NCBI RefSeq assembly: GCF_022539665.2
Contig: NC_081336.1
Coordinates: 8,842,778 to 8,906,777 of the forward strand
DNA from: Daphnia carinata
Taxonomy: Eukaryota > Arthropoda > Branchiopoda > Diplostraca > Daphniidae
Reading direction: 5' to 3'
DNA: 64,000 nucleotides
Shown here: positions 35,301 to 46,379 of the stretch, one piece after another
Layout of the letters: the number at the start of each line of letters is the position of its first letter
How positions within the stretch are numbered: the stretch's first letter is position 1
Made by a program: the position numbers and the translations under genes
The notes under the pieces: generated by a model
Told to the model about the DNA's origin: nothing
What the model saw: only the letters and a program-made list of their open reading frames with translations
The model's database searches: none

Positions 35301-37107
35301 GAGGTGCGAAAACACCCTTCTCAATTTCTTCTTTGCGAGATGGGCTATCCTCCCAGTTCATCTTCATCACACTGCTGTACCAAACAGCACCCACCCCCCC
35401 CCCCCCGAAAAAAATGTTTTCGTTTCTTTTCTTTTTTTAAACAAGGATCGAAAGAAAAAAAAAAAAACTCATTCGGCAACACCCACGAACTGTTACGCCC
35501 AATAACTAGAGAAAACGTTTGAGGCATTTTCCTTTTTTTTTTTTTTTTTTGGGTCTCATAAAAAAAAAAGGAACAATTTCTTTGCGCAACAACAAACAAA
35601 AAGGCCTTGAGTATGATGGCCGAATAACAACCGCCATTTTGCCTCTCCTCCCTTCCATGATTACGTACAACTTCCGCAAGGAAGAAGAAAAAACGTCCTT
35701 TTATTCTTCTAATAAATAAATTAAAAAAAATGTGTTTCACTTTTGCAAAAGCAGGAAAATAAAAATAAAAAAAAAAATGCCTTTGCCTTTTCTCCTAGAG
35801 GAATGCCAACAACAAAAAAAAGAAAAAGAAAAGGGAAACTCGTATTATCCAGCACCAACAAAGTGCAATGATCCGCAGGAGTTTGGATACGACTCTAAAT
35901 AGAAAAAAAAAAAAGAAGGAAGAAAAAAAAAAAGAAAAAAAAAAAAAGCAGAAAACAGCAGAGAGAGAAAATGGAGAAAAATGGTTTGGTGCGTGCCGAG
36001 CGAAAAGAAAAAGTGGCAAGGCTGTCTGTCGACGTGCTGCGCAGTTCGCCGTTTAACAACAACAACGACACACACACACAGACAAGAAAAAGAACTGAAT
36101 AAAAGCTTTCACTCGTCGGACGCGGAACATTCCAGTTCACAGCATCTCTTCCATCATCGTCGCAAACGACACTGGCACTGCGAAACTCGATTTTTTCTTT
36201 TCTTTCAAATTTGGCGCCCCGTTCGCCAAGTCTATTCCCGTCCAAACGAGTTGAAAAGGGACTGACGTGGCCCGCGTCCCGTCAAAAGCCAACCGTCTTT
36301 GCCTATCATTACGTATGCAAGACGTGTCCATTTTCAATAAAAACAAGGAAGAACAAAAAAAAAAAAGAAAACAAAAATACGAGTTGCATTCGTCCGATTG
36401 GCGACAAGCGACTTCGACTAAAGGCAATCAACTGTTTATGACCTTATTGGATTAAGTATTATGAACCCTGCGCTCTTTCTATTGCGCGTACAGCCCAAAA
36501 ATGGACGTCGGGAGAAAGCAGGAAGGAAAAAGGAAATCAAAAAAGGCTTACGATTATCTTTGATTCTTTCTTTTTTTTTTTCTTTTCTTTTCTTTTAAAG
36601 AGAAAAAAAAAAAAAAGGTATTCAACAACAACAACAATAGTGAAAAGACGGCCAGGCATTTTCTAAGGTGCCTCGAGGGTCACACAACTCCCCGATTCCC
36701 CAAAAACGAACGTCTCTCAGGTGAAAGTTGAGGAGCCAACGGGGAAAGAGAAAGAGCATTCCACACACGTTGATAAAAATAAAAAAGAAAAGATCGTCTC
36801 GTGAAAAAAAAAAAAAAAAAGGCTTGCGTGAACGTCCAGTTGGCATCTCACCTTTCGACTGTCTCTTTTTGAATCACAGGCAACAGGTGGGAGAAAGAGA
36901 AAGAAAGAAAAAAAAAATGACGGCTGGATGGAAATCGGCAAAAATGATTTTGGCGATAAAAGTGCGCCAGCGCAAAGTTTTCCCTTTTTTTTTTTTTCTT
37001 TTTTTTTAAAGAAATAAAAAAAAAAAAAAATGGTAAAGACGAACGATGGTGATGACTCTTTACCCCTGGGCTGACTCTTCTCTAAACAAGAAAAACACGC
37101 GTGGAAA

Positions 37108-37141
<34 letters not shown>

Positions 37142-37601
37142 TGGGTCACCGATTTTTTTCGTTTCGCCTGCCAGCTAAATACATTCCGACCCTTTTTTTT
37201 TTTTTTCTTTCTTTCATCTCGACAAAATTAAACGAGGTAACAGGGGAGGAGAAAAAAAAAAACGCATTTCAAGTGAAATGTCAGATGGCAACTCAAAAGT
37301 TAAAAGCTTCCAAAAGAAGCCCTTTTTCTTACATCGACTTCAATTCTTCAACAAAAAAAAAACATTGACATTTAAATAACATTTAAAAAAAAAAAAAAAA
37401 AAAAAGAAAGATGGATGGGCAGATAGTTAAAAAGAAAAAAAAAGAAAAAGAAAAAAAAAAGAAAAAAGAAAAATGAATCCCACTTTTGCGGTTTTTATTC
37501 CAAGATTCACGCGTGATAACTTGTTGGCTGCACCGTCCCGGATTGGAACGTTCACACGTTCCCCGCCGTGTACGTAAGTCATCCTCAACATTTTCCAAAT
37601 G

Positions 37602-37635
<34 letters not shown>

Positions 37636-38188
37636 AAAATGGAAAGACAATGCCCATTTAAATTGCACAGCGTTCCAATTGGTAGGAGGAGGATCATCTG
37701 ATCGCAGAGAGAAACGGAACCAATGGCAGAACGAGCGCTTAATTGGAGTGGAAACCAGATCCGTCTATCTTATACCGATCTGCTATCTTTTTCATTTGAT
37801 TGTGTGACGCGCGAAAAAAGAGATTGGCGGCCAGGCGATGTTACTCGACAGCACAATAAAAGTATGCTGATGAAAGCTACCGATAAACGTCCTCAATAAA
37901 CTAGCACAACATTGTCCCATTCATGTCTACCTTAAAGAACCACGGGTGTGATATAACGGGTTACAAAGTACAGAGACGTCATGCCGTCGCATTCTTGGAC
38001 CAAATTGAGAGCCTTTCGCCGTACCGTACCAACATTCCTCTACATCAAACAGTTTGAACGAACGAGTTTCTTCTTTTCGTGCACCGCGCGTTTTCTCGTA
38101 CGGACTTTAGTCAAATCAAACGAAACATGCAAATGTTAAAAAAAGAACGGGAGGGGGGGGAGGGAGGGAATGAGAACCCTGGCGGCTA

Positions 38189-38219
<31 letters not shown>

Positions 38220-39810
38220 AAAATGAGAAAAAAGTTCAGCGATTTTTACAAGAGCGTGGCTGCGTGTGACCCACATCAAAGAAAACAAAAAAAGCTAACG
38301 ACCCATCCCGAATCGGCGTTACTACTTGCACCAAGGCGCGCGATGCATAAAGAGAGAGAGAGAGTTGCTTCGCCTCAGATTTTCTTTTTCTTTTTTCTTT
38401 TTTATTAAAAAAGCAAACGCGCACATTTTTGGCTGCCCTTTTTCGTTTTTGAAACGCATGCAAAAAGATGTAAAACGTGTTTCTACAGCAACGTAAATCG
38501 AACAACAACAACGGAAGAAATGAGAAACAACAATCTATTTTTCATTTCTTTTTACCTGAAATACCAAACACCTAAAATTTGCTCATTTTCGCCCCCCTCC
38601 TGTTGGTGCTTCAATTTTTCGCAATCCCGCCGTTCTGTTCCTTTTTGACTCATTCATCACGCAATGAGACTCACGCATCTCCGTTCTGCCATCCACCCCA
38701 CCCCCCGTCTCCTCCTCGTTTTCTGCCACACTACAACCCGACCCAACACACAAAAATAATAATAATAATAAAAAAAAAAAGACATAACAAAACGGGAGCG
38801 TCGTATCCCCATCATGGGTTGGCCTACTTCTTTTTTCTTCTTCTTCCTCGTTAAAGTTAAAAAAAAAAAAAAAAGAGATTGTTGCCATTGTCGTCCGTCT
38901 CTCCTAAATGTTTTTGTGTCTTTTCTCTTGTTATCACGAAATCATTTTTTTTTTTTTTTTTAAGGGAGGGTTTCTTTCTCCTAGACAATTGGTGAGCGCA
39001 CAAAAACGGCTGGAACATGAAGGAATCGTCTTTTGTTTCTTACTCCGGTCGAGGCAAATGTTTGTTACGATAAAACGCGCAACTCGAGTCGTTATCTTAT
39101 CAAAAAAAAAAAAAAAAAAAAAAAAAAACTAGGGAGTTCTTATTTATTTAGAAATGCGCTTCTGGTATGTCGGAGAAAGACCAAACAGGCTTCCCCTTCC
39201 TCTCGCTCGTCCACGTTATCCCCGTTGAATTTCGCGCGACATTTTTTCAAACTACTCGCAAATTGAAAGAAAAAAAAAAAAAAAAAATGAAATTTTCAAA
39301 AAACTTACGGCGAAACTCATACGGCGAATGACGACCAATTCCAGTTTATCCATCGCAATGTTGTACCAACAAAAAACAAAAAAAAAAAAAACCTCTCGTA
39401 ACAATTAGCAACCCATCGAATTTTACTCTCCCCTTTTATTTGGGTGCGTGTGTGTGTATCTACTTTGGACCCATTTTTCTCAAGAAATCCACAAGGAGCA
39501 CGGACTATATTTTCTTAAAAAAAAAAAAAAAAAAAAATCAAAGAGGATCAAATAGAAGGATGAACTGAACCGTCTCCGTCTCGAGACGAAACTGCACCAA
39601 GACATGCAAATTCATTCCCAAAAGGTATAAGAAAAAAAAAACGGTGACGAAAGACGACACACACACACAGGAAAAAAAAAAAAAAAAGGACGATGTCGTT
39701 CATTTCGCTCGGTGTACTACCCCACCACAACCCCAAAAGAAGAAAAAAAAAAAAAAAAAAAAACCGTCGTGCGTTGAAGAGGTCGCAAGGTCAAAACCTT
39801 CCTCTCACCG

Positions 39811-39879
<69 letters not shown>

Positions 39880-42547
39880 CAAAGTCGTCACACACACGAC
39901 ACACACATGGGAGAAGGTAGTCAGGTATTGGCTTTCAGGTACGCAAGCATGTGAGAGGTGGGAGGGTGTCGTGGCTTCAATGGAACACTGGGGAATTGTA
40001 TGGAACGATTGGCGTCACATCCACAACAGGTGGAGAGGAAAGAAAAACGATCCGCCCTCCCGAAAAGGTAACATCCTTACCTTACGTCCTTCGGGACCCT
40101 GCGCGCCATAGTGTTGCTTACTCGCGTGTGTGACATAACTCTTGAAAAAAACCGACAATTAACTGGGGAACTTGGAAAAAAAAAGAATTTAGGGATTTGT
40201 TTTGTTGTTCTAATTCTGAGGTCACCTGGCGCCTATCTGAGTCGGTAAACACGTTTTTCTTTTTTTTCTTTTTCCCAAGGTAAAATAAATCAAACAAAAG
40301 ATGCGCATCATTTCAATCGATTTCTCATGAAAGAATGTTTTTGTTTTCTTTTTTTTTTCCTTTTTTTTTTGTTGAAAATCCCTGGAATTGAAACGACGCC
40401 ATTCGGTCGATTGCAGTTGCGCACCTGAAAGGGTTAGACCCCCACGAGAGGCTCTTTAGCTTCCCTTTAGGGTTTTATTGTCAATCCCCTCATTTTTTTT
40501 TTTTTTTCTTTTTTCGTAAGTCAGAAAAATAGGACGGACGACAGTCGTACATGTCGTGACCAACAAAATCTCTATTACAATAGCAAACTGACATCAAAAG
40601 CCGGCCGATGTCGGAATGCGTTGCGCAGGTGGACATACACACACAAAGACGTAAGAATAAAGAATAGCGAAGCGCGTGGGCTGATTCGAATTCTAGATCT
40701 CGTTCTTTATTTCCAAAAATTGACATTGTCCAATGTCAAGGCTAACAGTCGGATCACGCGGGCATCAAACGTCGTTCTTCAACGTTTGAAAACAAAAACA
40801 AAAATTAATTCAACGTCTAACGAAATCAAGCCACGCCTTTTCAAATTTCTTCCTCTCGGAATTGTTATGTTTTATGAAATAACAAGAACACGGAACAATG
40901 GGAGGAAGAAACTATTTGAACCGAGGGGGGGGGGGAAAGAAATTTCAAAAAAAAAAAAAAAAAAGAAAAAAAGATGGCAACCAACTATGACTAAGCTTTT
41001 CTTTTATATCTTATTATTAATACTATTCCGCCACGCAAACTTATTGAATTAGACATCTTTCGTGACGCAAGACCAGATGCAAAGCAAAAAAAAAAATAAA
41101 TAAATAAATAAAATAAAATCTATTAAAAAAAAAAAAAAAAAAAAAAAAAACATCCCGTCCTCACTCCGCAGGCCAGCACTGGCGGCTGGGAAATTCAAAT
41201 GAGTCACCACAACCAGCGAGGGCGCTTTGAATCTGCTGCGGACAATGACAAAATGGCGAGAGAAAAAAAAAAAAAAAAAAAAAGGGAAAAGAATTTTGTC
41301 GCACATCTACACACACACACACACACACACACCTGCACTCATCATCACGGTCGGCTTCATTCTTCATATAAAAAAGAAGATGAAAAAAAAAAAAAAAAGA
41401 GCCGTAAGGTAATGTAAGAACCGTTCGGTAACAAATCCGCCCTCTCAACAGACGACACCTATGACAAGGAAACAACATGAAAAAGCGGTGCAAAACTAAG
41501 ACGAGATCCTGTTAGATTTCGAAATGTTAAAAAAAAACAGAAAAAAAAACAAGATTACGTGTCGCTACCAACTTTTTTTAAGCGCCATTTTCTTTTTTAA
41601 AGATGCTGCCTCTTTGAACATTTCCCATCCGAACCTAAAAATGTTTTTTTTTTTTGCGTTCTTTCTCGACGTTTCACCCGACAAAGTGCTTCGTTATGCT
41701 ATACAGTCTTGCATACGCACACACGCGTGAAAATGATGCACAAGACGGGTGAAACAATAGGACGACGTTAAAAACCGGAAACTTGGGAATAAAAAAAAAA
41801 AAAAAAAAAAGAAAAGTGGGAGAAGAAACGTGACGATGAATTTTCTAAATCTTTTGTCCGTGAACGTGTGTGTGTGTGTGTGTGTGGCATATGCTCTTTT
41901 TCTTTATCCGCCTGAACTCTCAGGTGAAAGATGCTAAACAAGAGTTGTATCGATTTCGGCATACGCACACGGAGCCAAACGTGACCGTACACGTTGGCGT
42001 CCTTGTTACGTTTCCCTTTCAAAACGAAGAGGGCGGATATATTAACTTCGTAAGGGGGAGGCGGGGGGTGGGGGGGATAAGTGGAAGAAATGATTAGCGG
42101 TTCTCTTTTGCCACGGCAAACGAAAACATAGAAACAAACATGGCAAAAAAAAAACGCAGAGAAACACACGATTCACAAAGCATCAAAAACGTCTAAAAAG
42201 CCTTGGCCTCTTTTCACGTTGTCATTTCTATTTTAGCGCATCAATCGCATTTCATCAAATCGTGTTTCGACAAAAGCAACCACTTTGCGTCATTTGCAAT
42301 CAAAAGATTCATTTCCCCCCCCCCCCCCAAATGGCGGCCTCCATTTGGCTAAACAGGCCAAACGCCCGTCGTACGAGTTCGACGTGACCAAAATTGTTCC
42401 TAATTGCTCGCGGTTAGCGCGCGTCTCTTCCAAGTCGCACGGCACTAGTGGCAGGTGCGCGCATCATCCACATCCACACACAGACACACCGACACACACG
42501 CACCTGTGTCAACGCGATACCATTTTCTTACACAGCTTTCCTACCCC

Positions 42548-42585
<38 letters not shown>

Positions 42586-42744
42586 CCAAACGAAATTCCG
42601 ATGGGAAAAAAAAAGGATGGCAATTTAAAAAAAGGGACTCACCCTGGGACGATCAAAATATCCTGTGGCGCTGGCGCTTGATCTAGTGGTTTGATATTTG
42701 GTGTATTTGCACGTCGGCTGCGTGGCCGATGTCGCCGTGGCCAT
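21837..42744 (-). CDS. RHPN2: rhophilin (HR1-BRO1-PDZ Rho effector)
   Basis: Rhophilins bind GTP-Rho through HR1 and link it to actin and endosomal trafficking. Thirteen exons join in frame to 832 residues: 42744-42643, 31185-31070, 27520-27307, 27176-27099, 26936-26812, 26259-26001, 25917-25807, 25359-25023, 24367-24173, 23102-22876, 22811-22653, 22545-22284, 22150-21837. HR1 is at about residues 40-110 ([36 protein letters not shown]). BRO1 runs from about 115 to 500 ([42 protein letters not shown]). PDZ is at about 545-635 ([32 protein letters not shown]). The tail is Ser/Arg/His-rich and basic. Exon 1, 11.5 kb upstream, ends ATGYFDRPR and aligns with the GYF segment that precedes HR1 in vertebrate rhophilin-2, which fixes its identity. 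All splice sites are GT..AG. Introns are full of homopolymers and microsatellites. Confidence 0.93.
27736..27796. repeat. (GAAC)n tetranucleotide microsatellite
   Basis: About 15 units of cgaa/gaac in tandem, with one interruption (accaa), lie inside rhophilin intron 2. The repeat makes open frames on both strands that are not genes. Confidence 0.9.
28914..28949. repeat. (CT)n microsatellite
   Basis: An uninterrupted CT dinucleotide run of about 18 units. A shorter one lies at about 28817-28834. Both are in rhophilin intron 2. Confidence 0.9.
33189..33224. repeat. (TGC)n/(TTG)n trinucleotide repeat
   Basis: A short CTG/TTG trinucleotide array, with one CCG interruption, in rhophilin intron 1. 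Confidence 0.8.
38189..38223. repeat. (AAAT)n tetranucleotide microsatellite
   Basis: About eight AAAT units in rhophilin intron 1. Similar shorter arrays occur near 28557, 41092 and 45635. Confidence 0.85.
39814..39876. repeat. 63-base poly(A) tract
   Basis: This is an uninterrupted run of 63 A on the plus strand, the longest homopolymer in the window, inside rhophilin intron 1. Its exact length in the genome is uncertain because such runs are error-prone in sequencing. Confidence 0.85.
40086..40109 (-). CDS. candidate alternative first exon of rhophilin
   Basis: An ATG opens eight codons (MARRVPKD) that end at a phase-0 donor GTAAGG. This phase is compatible with rhophilin exon 2, so the product would keep HR1-BRO1-PDZ with a different N-terminus. 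The block is GC-richer than its surroundings. There is no other support; a chance match is quite possible. Confidence 0.2.
42549..42579. repeat. (CA)n microsatellite
   Basis: About 15 CA units close to rhophilin exon 1. It is one of many CA arrays in this locus, others being near 31650, 41310 and 44387. Confidence 0.85.
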
Positions 42745-42830
42745 TTTCCGATACCGTCTCTCGCTATTCGATTATTATTATGCCCTCGGGGCAAATAATA
42801 TTTTAATAATGCGACGTCAATAACTTCCGA

Positions 42831-42836
42831 CACTGA
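42831..42836 (-). promoter_or_regulatory. initiator of rhophilin
   Basis: A TCAGTG initiator on the minus strand lies 90 bp upstream of the rhophilin ATG, with an in-between leader that has no splice site. A TGACGTCG element resembling a CRE half-site lies about 20 bp downstream of it. No TATA box is visible. Confidence 0.45.
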
Positions 42837-42940
42837 CCGGTGCTCGTTTGCGACGTGAAAACTAAATCGAAAATTCAAAATAAATAAATAAATCACACAC
42901 TGATTTCAAAAAGAAAAAAGAACAAAACGAAACGAAATTG

Positions 42941-42974
<34 letters not shown>

Positions 42975-45865
42975 AGAACGCACACGATTTTTTTTTTTTT
43001 CTTCTTTTTGGCTTAATGTTAAAAAAAGGCTGTCGCGAGTCCTAAATGAGGACGATCGGTTTTCAGGTGTGTCCGACCTGTCGACCAGCAGAGATTCAAC
43101 TGCCTGCGCCGTATTAGTTGTACAGTCGTTTCACTTCGGGGCACTTGCCGAGTCTCTCTCTCTCTCTCGCATGTTCCTTCCTTTTTCTTTCTTTTTTTTT
43201 TTTTTTTTTTTTTTTTGCCCCTCATTTTGGCTCCCCCTTATTACTTGCCTTCTTTTTTTTATTTTTTTTATTATTATTCTTTTCGTTTTACAGCGCTTCC
43301 AAACATACAAGGAACACACACACACAGCTGCTGTATGTAAAGGGAGGGTTTCGCGGTAGGTGGAAAAATGGGTAAAGATGGGCGGAGGAGCTGCGTAACA
43401 AGGTGGAAAAAGAAAAATAGGGATTTTGAAAAGAAAAATGGGAGGAGCTCTCTCGTCTAAGTCCGAATGTCTCGTTTGCTCCTGTGTAATCGGGGCGCCT
43501 CCATATGTTGCCTAACACACACGTACGGCTGGGATATTGAAACTTGTCGTGCATATCATCGATTTCGATTTTCATTTTTTGTTCTTTTTCTTTTCTTTTT
43601 TTTTTTTGTTAAATAAAAATTGAATTGGATATCTGTTTCAATTGGAATTGACGTACGCCGGAACTGCCACAGGAATTTGTGTTTCAATTTTTTTTTCGAA
43701 TGAAATTTAAAAAAAAAAAAACAAACAAACAAAAAGAAAATGTCTTCATCAATGATGCAACTGACGTTTTTAAAAAATATCGACGTTACACCATCTTGAA
43801 ATGTTTCGCAATTTCCATGGTACAACGGATGAGGGGGAGGAGATCGATTAACAAACACGAGAAGGCCAGATGAATGACGACTACAAAACATTGGCAAAGT
43901 GAATCAAGAGTTTTCGTTTTCACTTAATGCAATTCTGTTTCGTGGCCCCATCGAGTTTGATTTGATGCTCTTTATACGCTCAAGCTCTAAAACATTTCAA
44001 AGATGGCAAGAGAACATTGAAAACTCGGTTGTGTTACGAGCCGATCAAACAAGGCAAACGCATGGCCAAATAAAGAATGTCGGTTGTCCTCAAAACGTCT
44101 TTTGCATTCGGTCGCACGCGGGGCATTTGGGTTGGCCTTCCTTACCGGTAACGGGGTGGCACTTGGCGATTACACAGTAAACGCGTTTCTAGGTCCCGGA
44201 ACCGACAAGGAGAGGACAAAAAAAAGAAAAAGAAAAAAAAAAGGAATTGTATCGTGACTAGAAAGAAAGAAAGAAAAAAAAACAAAAGAAGAAGATCGGG
44301 TTCTTCCGATTGGCATTTGTTAAAGCCCTAGATATCGAGCGCTCCTCTATGCTGGTCTCTAGTGTGTCCCCCACACGCGCGCGTCACACACACACACACA
44401 CGAAAACCGGTACTTGGCTAATTGGCTCAACGTATCGCCATCCTCAAAAAGACTTCGTTTCTAATTTGTTTGATTCGACCCTTACTATTGTAATTCGAGT
44501 TTTAAGCAACAAACCTCCCCCCCCCCCCCCCCAAAAAAAAACGTTCGTCAGAAGCGCCTTCAAATCAATTAAACCGCCAGCAGTGCGATCGGGATGCGAA
44601 TAAATAATTATAATAAAAACATAAGAAAAAGTAATTTAACTGATTTGTACATGGCGAATTTGGCACGACGACCGCAAATGAATGAAAATCTCATCATTCG
44701 TTCTCCCACCCTTTCCTTTCGTGTTCATTTGGTTTTTTTTTTTTTTAGCACCGCGGTAAAAACCAAAACAATGGTGTAAATTCAATTACACACTTTCGCT
44801 TCGACCAAACCCAACCCCCGCCCCCAAGAAAAAAAAAAAAACGAAAATCATTATCCCTGAAAACTATTTGATCCGACCAAGTTAAAAGGAAAACTCTCTC
44901 TCCCGTTCATTTGGTTTCCCTCAAAATCCCCCAAACCCCATAGGAACAGAGAGGGACGGGGCTCACGGAAGTGTGGGTGTCATATTACACAAGTCGCTGC
45001 GCAAGTTCTAATCTCCTTTTTTTTTTTTTGTGAAGAAAACAATTAGCCGAAGCGAATGAACCCACCCTACTCGAACGCGCGCACACACACACACACGTAC
45101 GGCGTTTCTCTCTGTTTTTGAAACTACGCGCCACCGACAATAGGCCAACATTCGGACGATTCCACGCAAACAATTGCTTTTTCCTCTACCACGCTGGCCA
45201 TGTTAACAACCTTTAACAAGAAGAAGAAAACGACGAGTGAATAGAAGTGAAAAATAAAAGAGAAAGGAGTCAGGGAACTGTTGTTACGGATAGGAAATAC
45301 GAAACGTCCAAGTGGACACGAATTGACGTGAACGTGCTTCGGCCGGCTGACTTTTTTCAAGTAGGAATGGGAAGCAAAGAAAAAGAAAAGAAAAAAAAAA
45401 AAAAAAAAAAACGGGCAAAACAACAATAACAAGCTTCCCATCGTTTCTATACTTGTACATTCGATTACAATGCTCCACACAATCGACTCTTAAATCGTTT
45501 TTGCTTTCATTCCTAGCAAGAAAAAAACGAATTCCCTTTCTCTTTCCAATTTATTATTTATTTTTTTTTTTTCCCTTCGTCATCCCATGGAATTCCGTTC
45601 TAGAACGAGCTAGAAAAAAAATAATAATAAATAAAATAAATAAATAAATAAAGCGCCTGAGCTGTCAGAAAGAATGGCCCGACGGGACATGGAGGGCGCG
45701 CATAGGGAAGGCTATTCGGGATTCACGAACGCATTTCAACCGGAAGACGTAGCAGTGTCAAAAGAGGAACAGGGCGCGAAACCATAAAAAACTTAGAGGG
45801 GGGGAAAAAAAAAATGTCTGAATACCTCGACCCCGGCCAGACGGAGGCATTGCTAAATGCATCGA

Positions 45866-45900
<35 letters not shown>

Positions 45901-46087
45901 AACAACGGCAAGTCAAAAAATTCTAAAATTTCGTGACTTAGTCTGAGCTCACGGGCTACGAACGAAGGGATTTTTTTTTTTTTTTTTTAAGGAACTTCCA
46001 GGAAAAGTACGAATTTTCGCTAAAGTTCACAACTGACTTAGTGAATATCATTTAAAAAAAAAACAAAAAAAAAAAACAAAGACTTAC
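42837..46087. other. low-complexity intergenic stretch with tentative exons
   Basis: Homopolymers and microsatellites dominate. Small protein-like islands stand out: minus 44193-44093 (acceptor, then VYCVIAKCHPVTG..KCPACDRM and a stop), minus 45520-45430 (frame with LRVDCVEHCNRMYK), minus 45207-45127 (frame ending ECWPIVGGA) and plus 45674-45787 (37 codons). I could not chain them into one in-phase gene. Confidence 0.35.
44093..44193 (-). CDS. candidate terminal exon with C/H-rich motif
   Basis: After an acceptor (gacctag) the minus strand reads KRVYCVIAKCHPVTGKEG and then PKCPACDRMQKTF before TGA. The spacing of Cys and His (C-x4-C-H, then C-x2-C) suggests a small metal-binding end. It has no certain upstream exon; the exon at 46190-46088 is on the same strand, but phases between them are untested. 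The family is not recognised. Confidence 0.25.
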
Positions 46088-46190
46088 AACGACGGCGGGG
46101 ATGTCGAATCCGTTTGATCAACTGGAAGAGAATTTCAGCCTTGAATCCTTGAACGTGTACGTTAGAGCTTCCCCCTTCCGTAATGGCCAT
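46088..46190 (-). CDS. candidate first coding exon, unrecognised gene
   Basis: ATG at 46190 (reading down) opens MAITEGGSSNVHVQGFKAEI, continues to RIRHPRRR and meets a strong GTAAGT donor in phase 1. An in-frame TAG just upstream fixes the start. About 130-180 bp upstream a possible non-coding exon has an initiator TCAGTG near 46376-46371 and a GTAAAT donor at about 46320. The peptide GFKAEILFQLI is mildly reminiscent of SCP2-type domains, but that is speculation. Downstream exons were not found with confidence. Confidence 0.35.
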
Positions 46191-46379
46191 GGCTTGCTTT
46201 CGTGGGTCGGATGGATTACTCTTTATCTATACACGCAAAGTTGGATTAGCACTGCGTCTACCCGTGCCCATGTCGCCGACAAAAAGCTTTTTCCTTTTCT
46301 TTTTAAATTTTATTTACCTGAATGACACCATCCATTTCGTTTTTGACGTGAGCACACGCGCGCACCACTGACAGATGGC

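Larger units (their letters stand above)
31186..42642 (-). other. 11.5-kb first intron of rhophilin
   Basis: No unrelated gene could be supported inside this intron. It is dominated by A and T homopolymers (the longest is 63 A at 39814-39876), dinucleotide and tetranucleotide microsatellites, and poly(G)/poly(C) runs. Open frames here are mostly poly-Lys or poly-Phe artefacts. A candidate alternative first exon is noted at 40109-40086. Confidence 0.7.

Noticed and set aside
39644-40111. 155-codon plus-strand frame with a long poly-Lys run
   Set aside because: Created by the 63-base poly(A) tract; no protein-like content around it.
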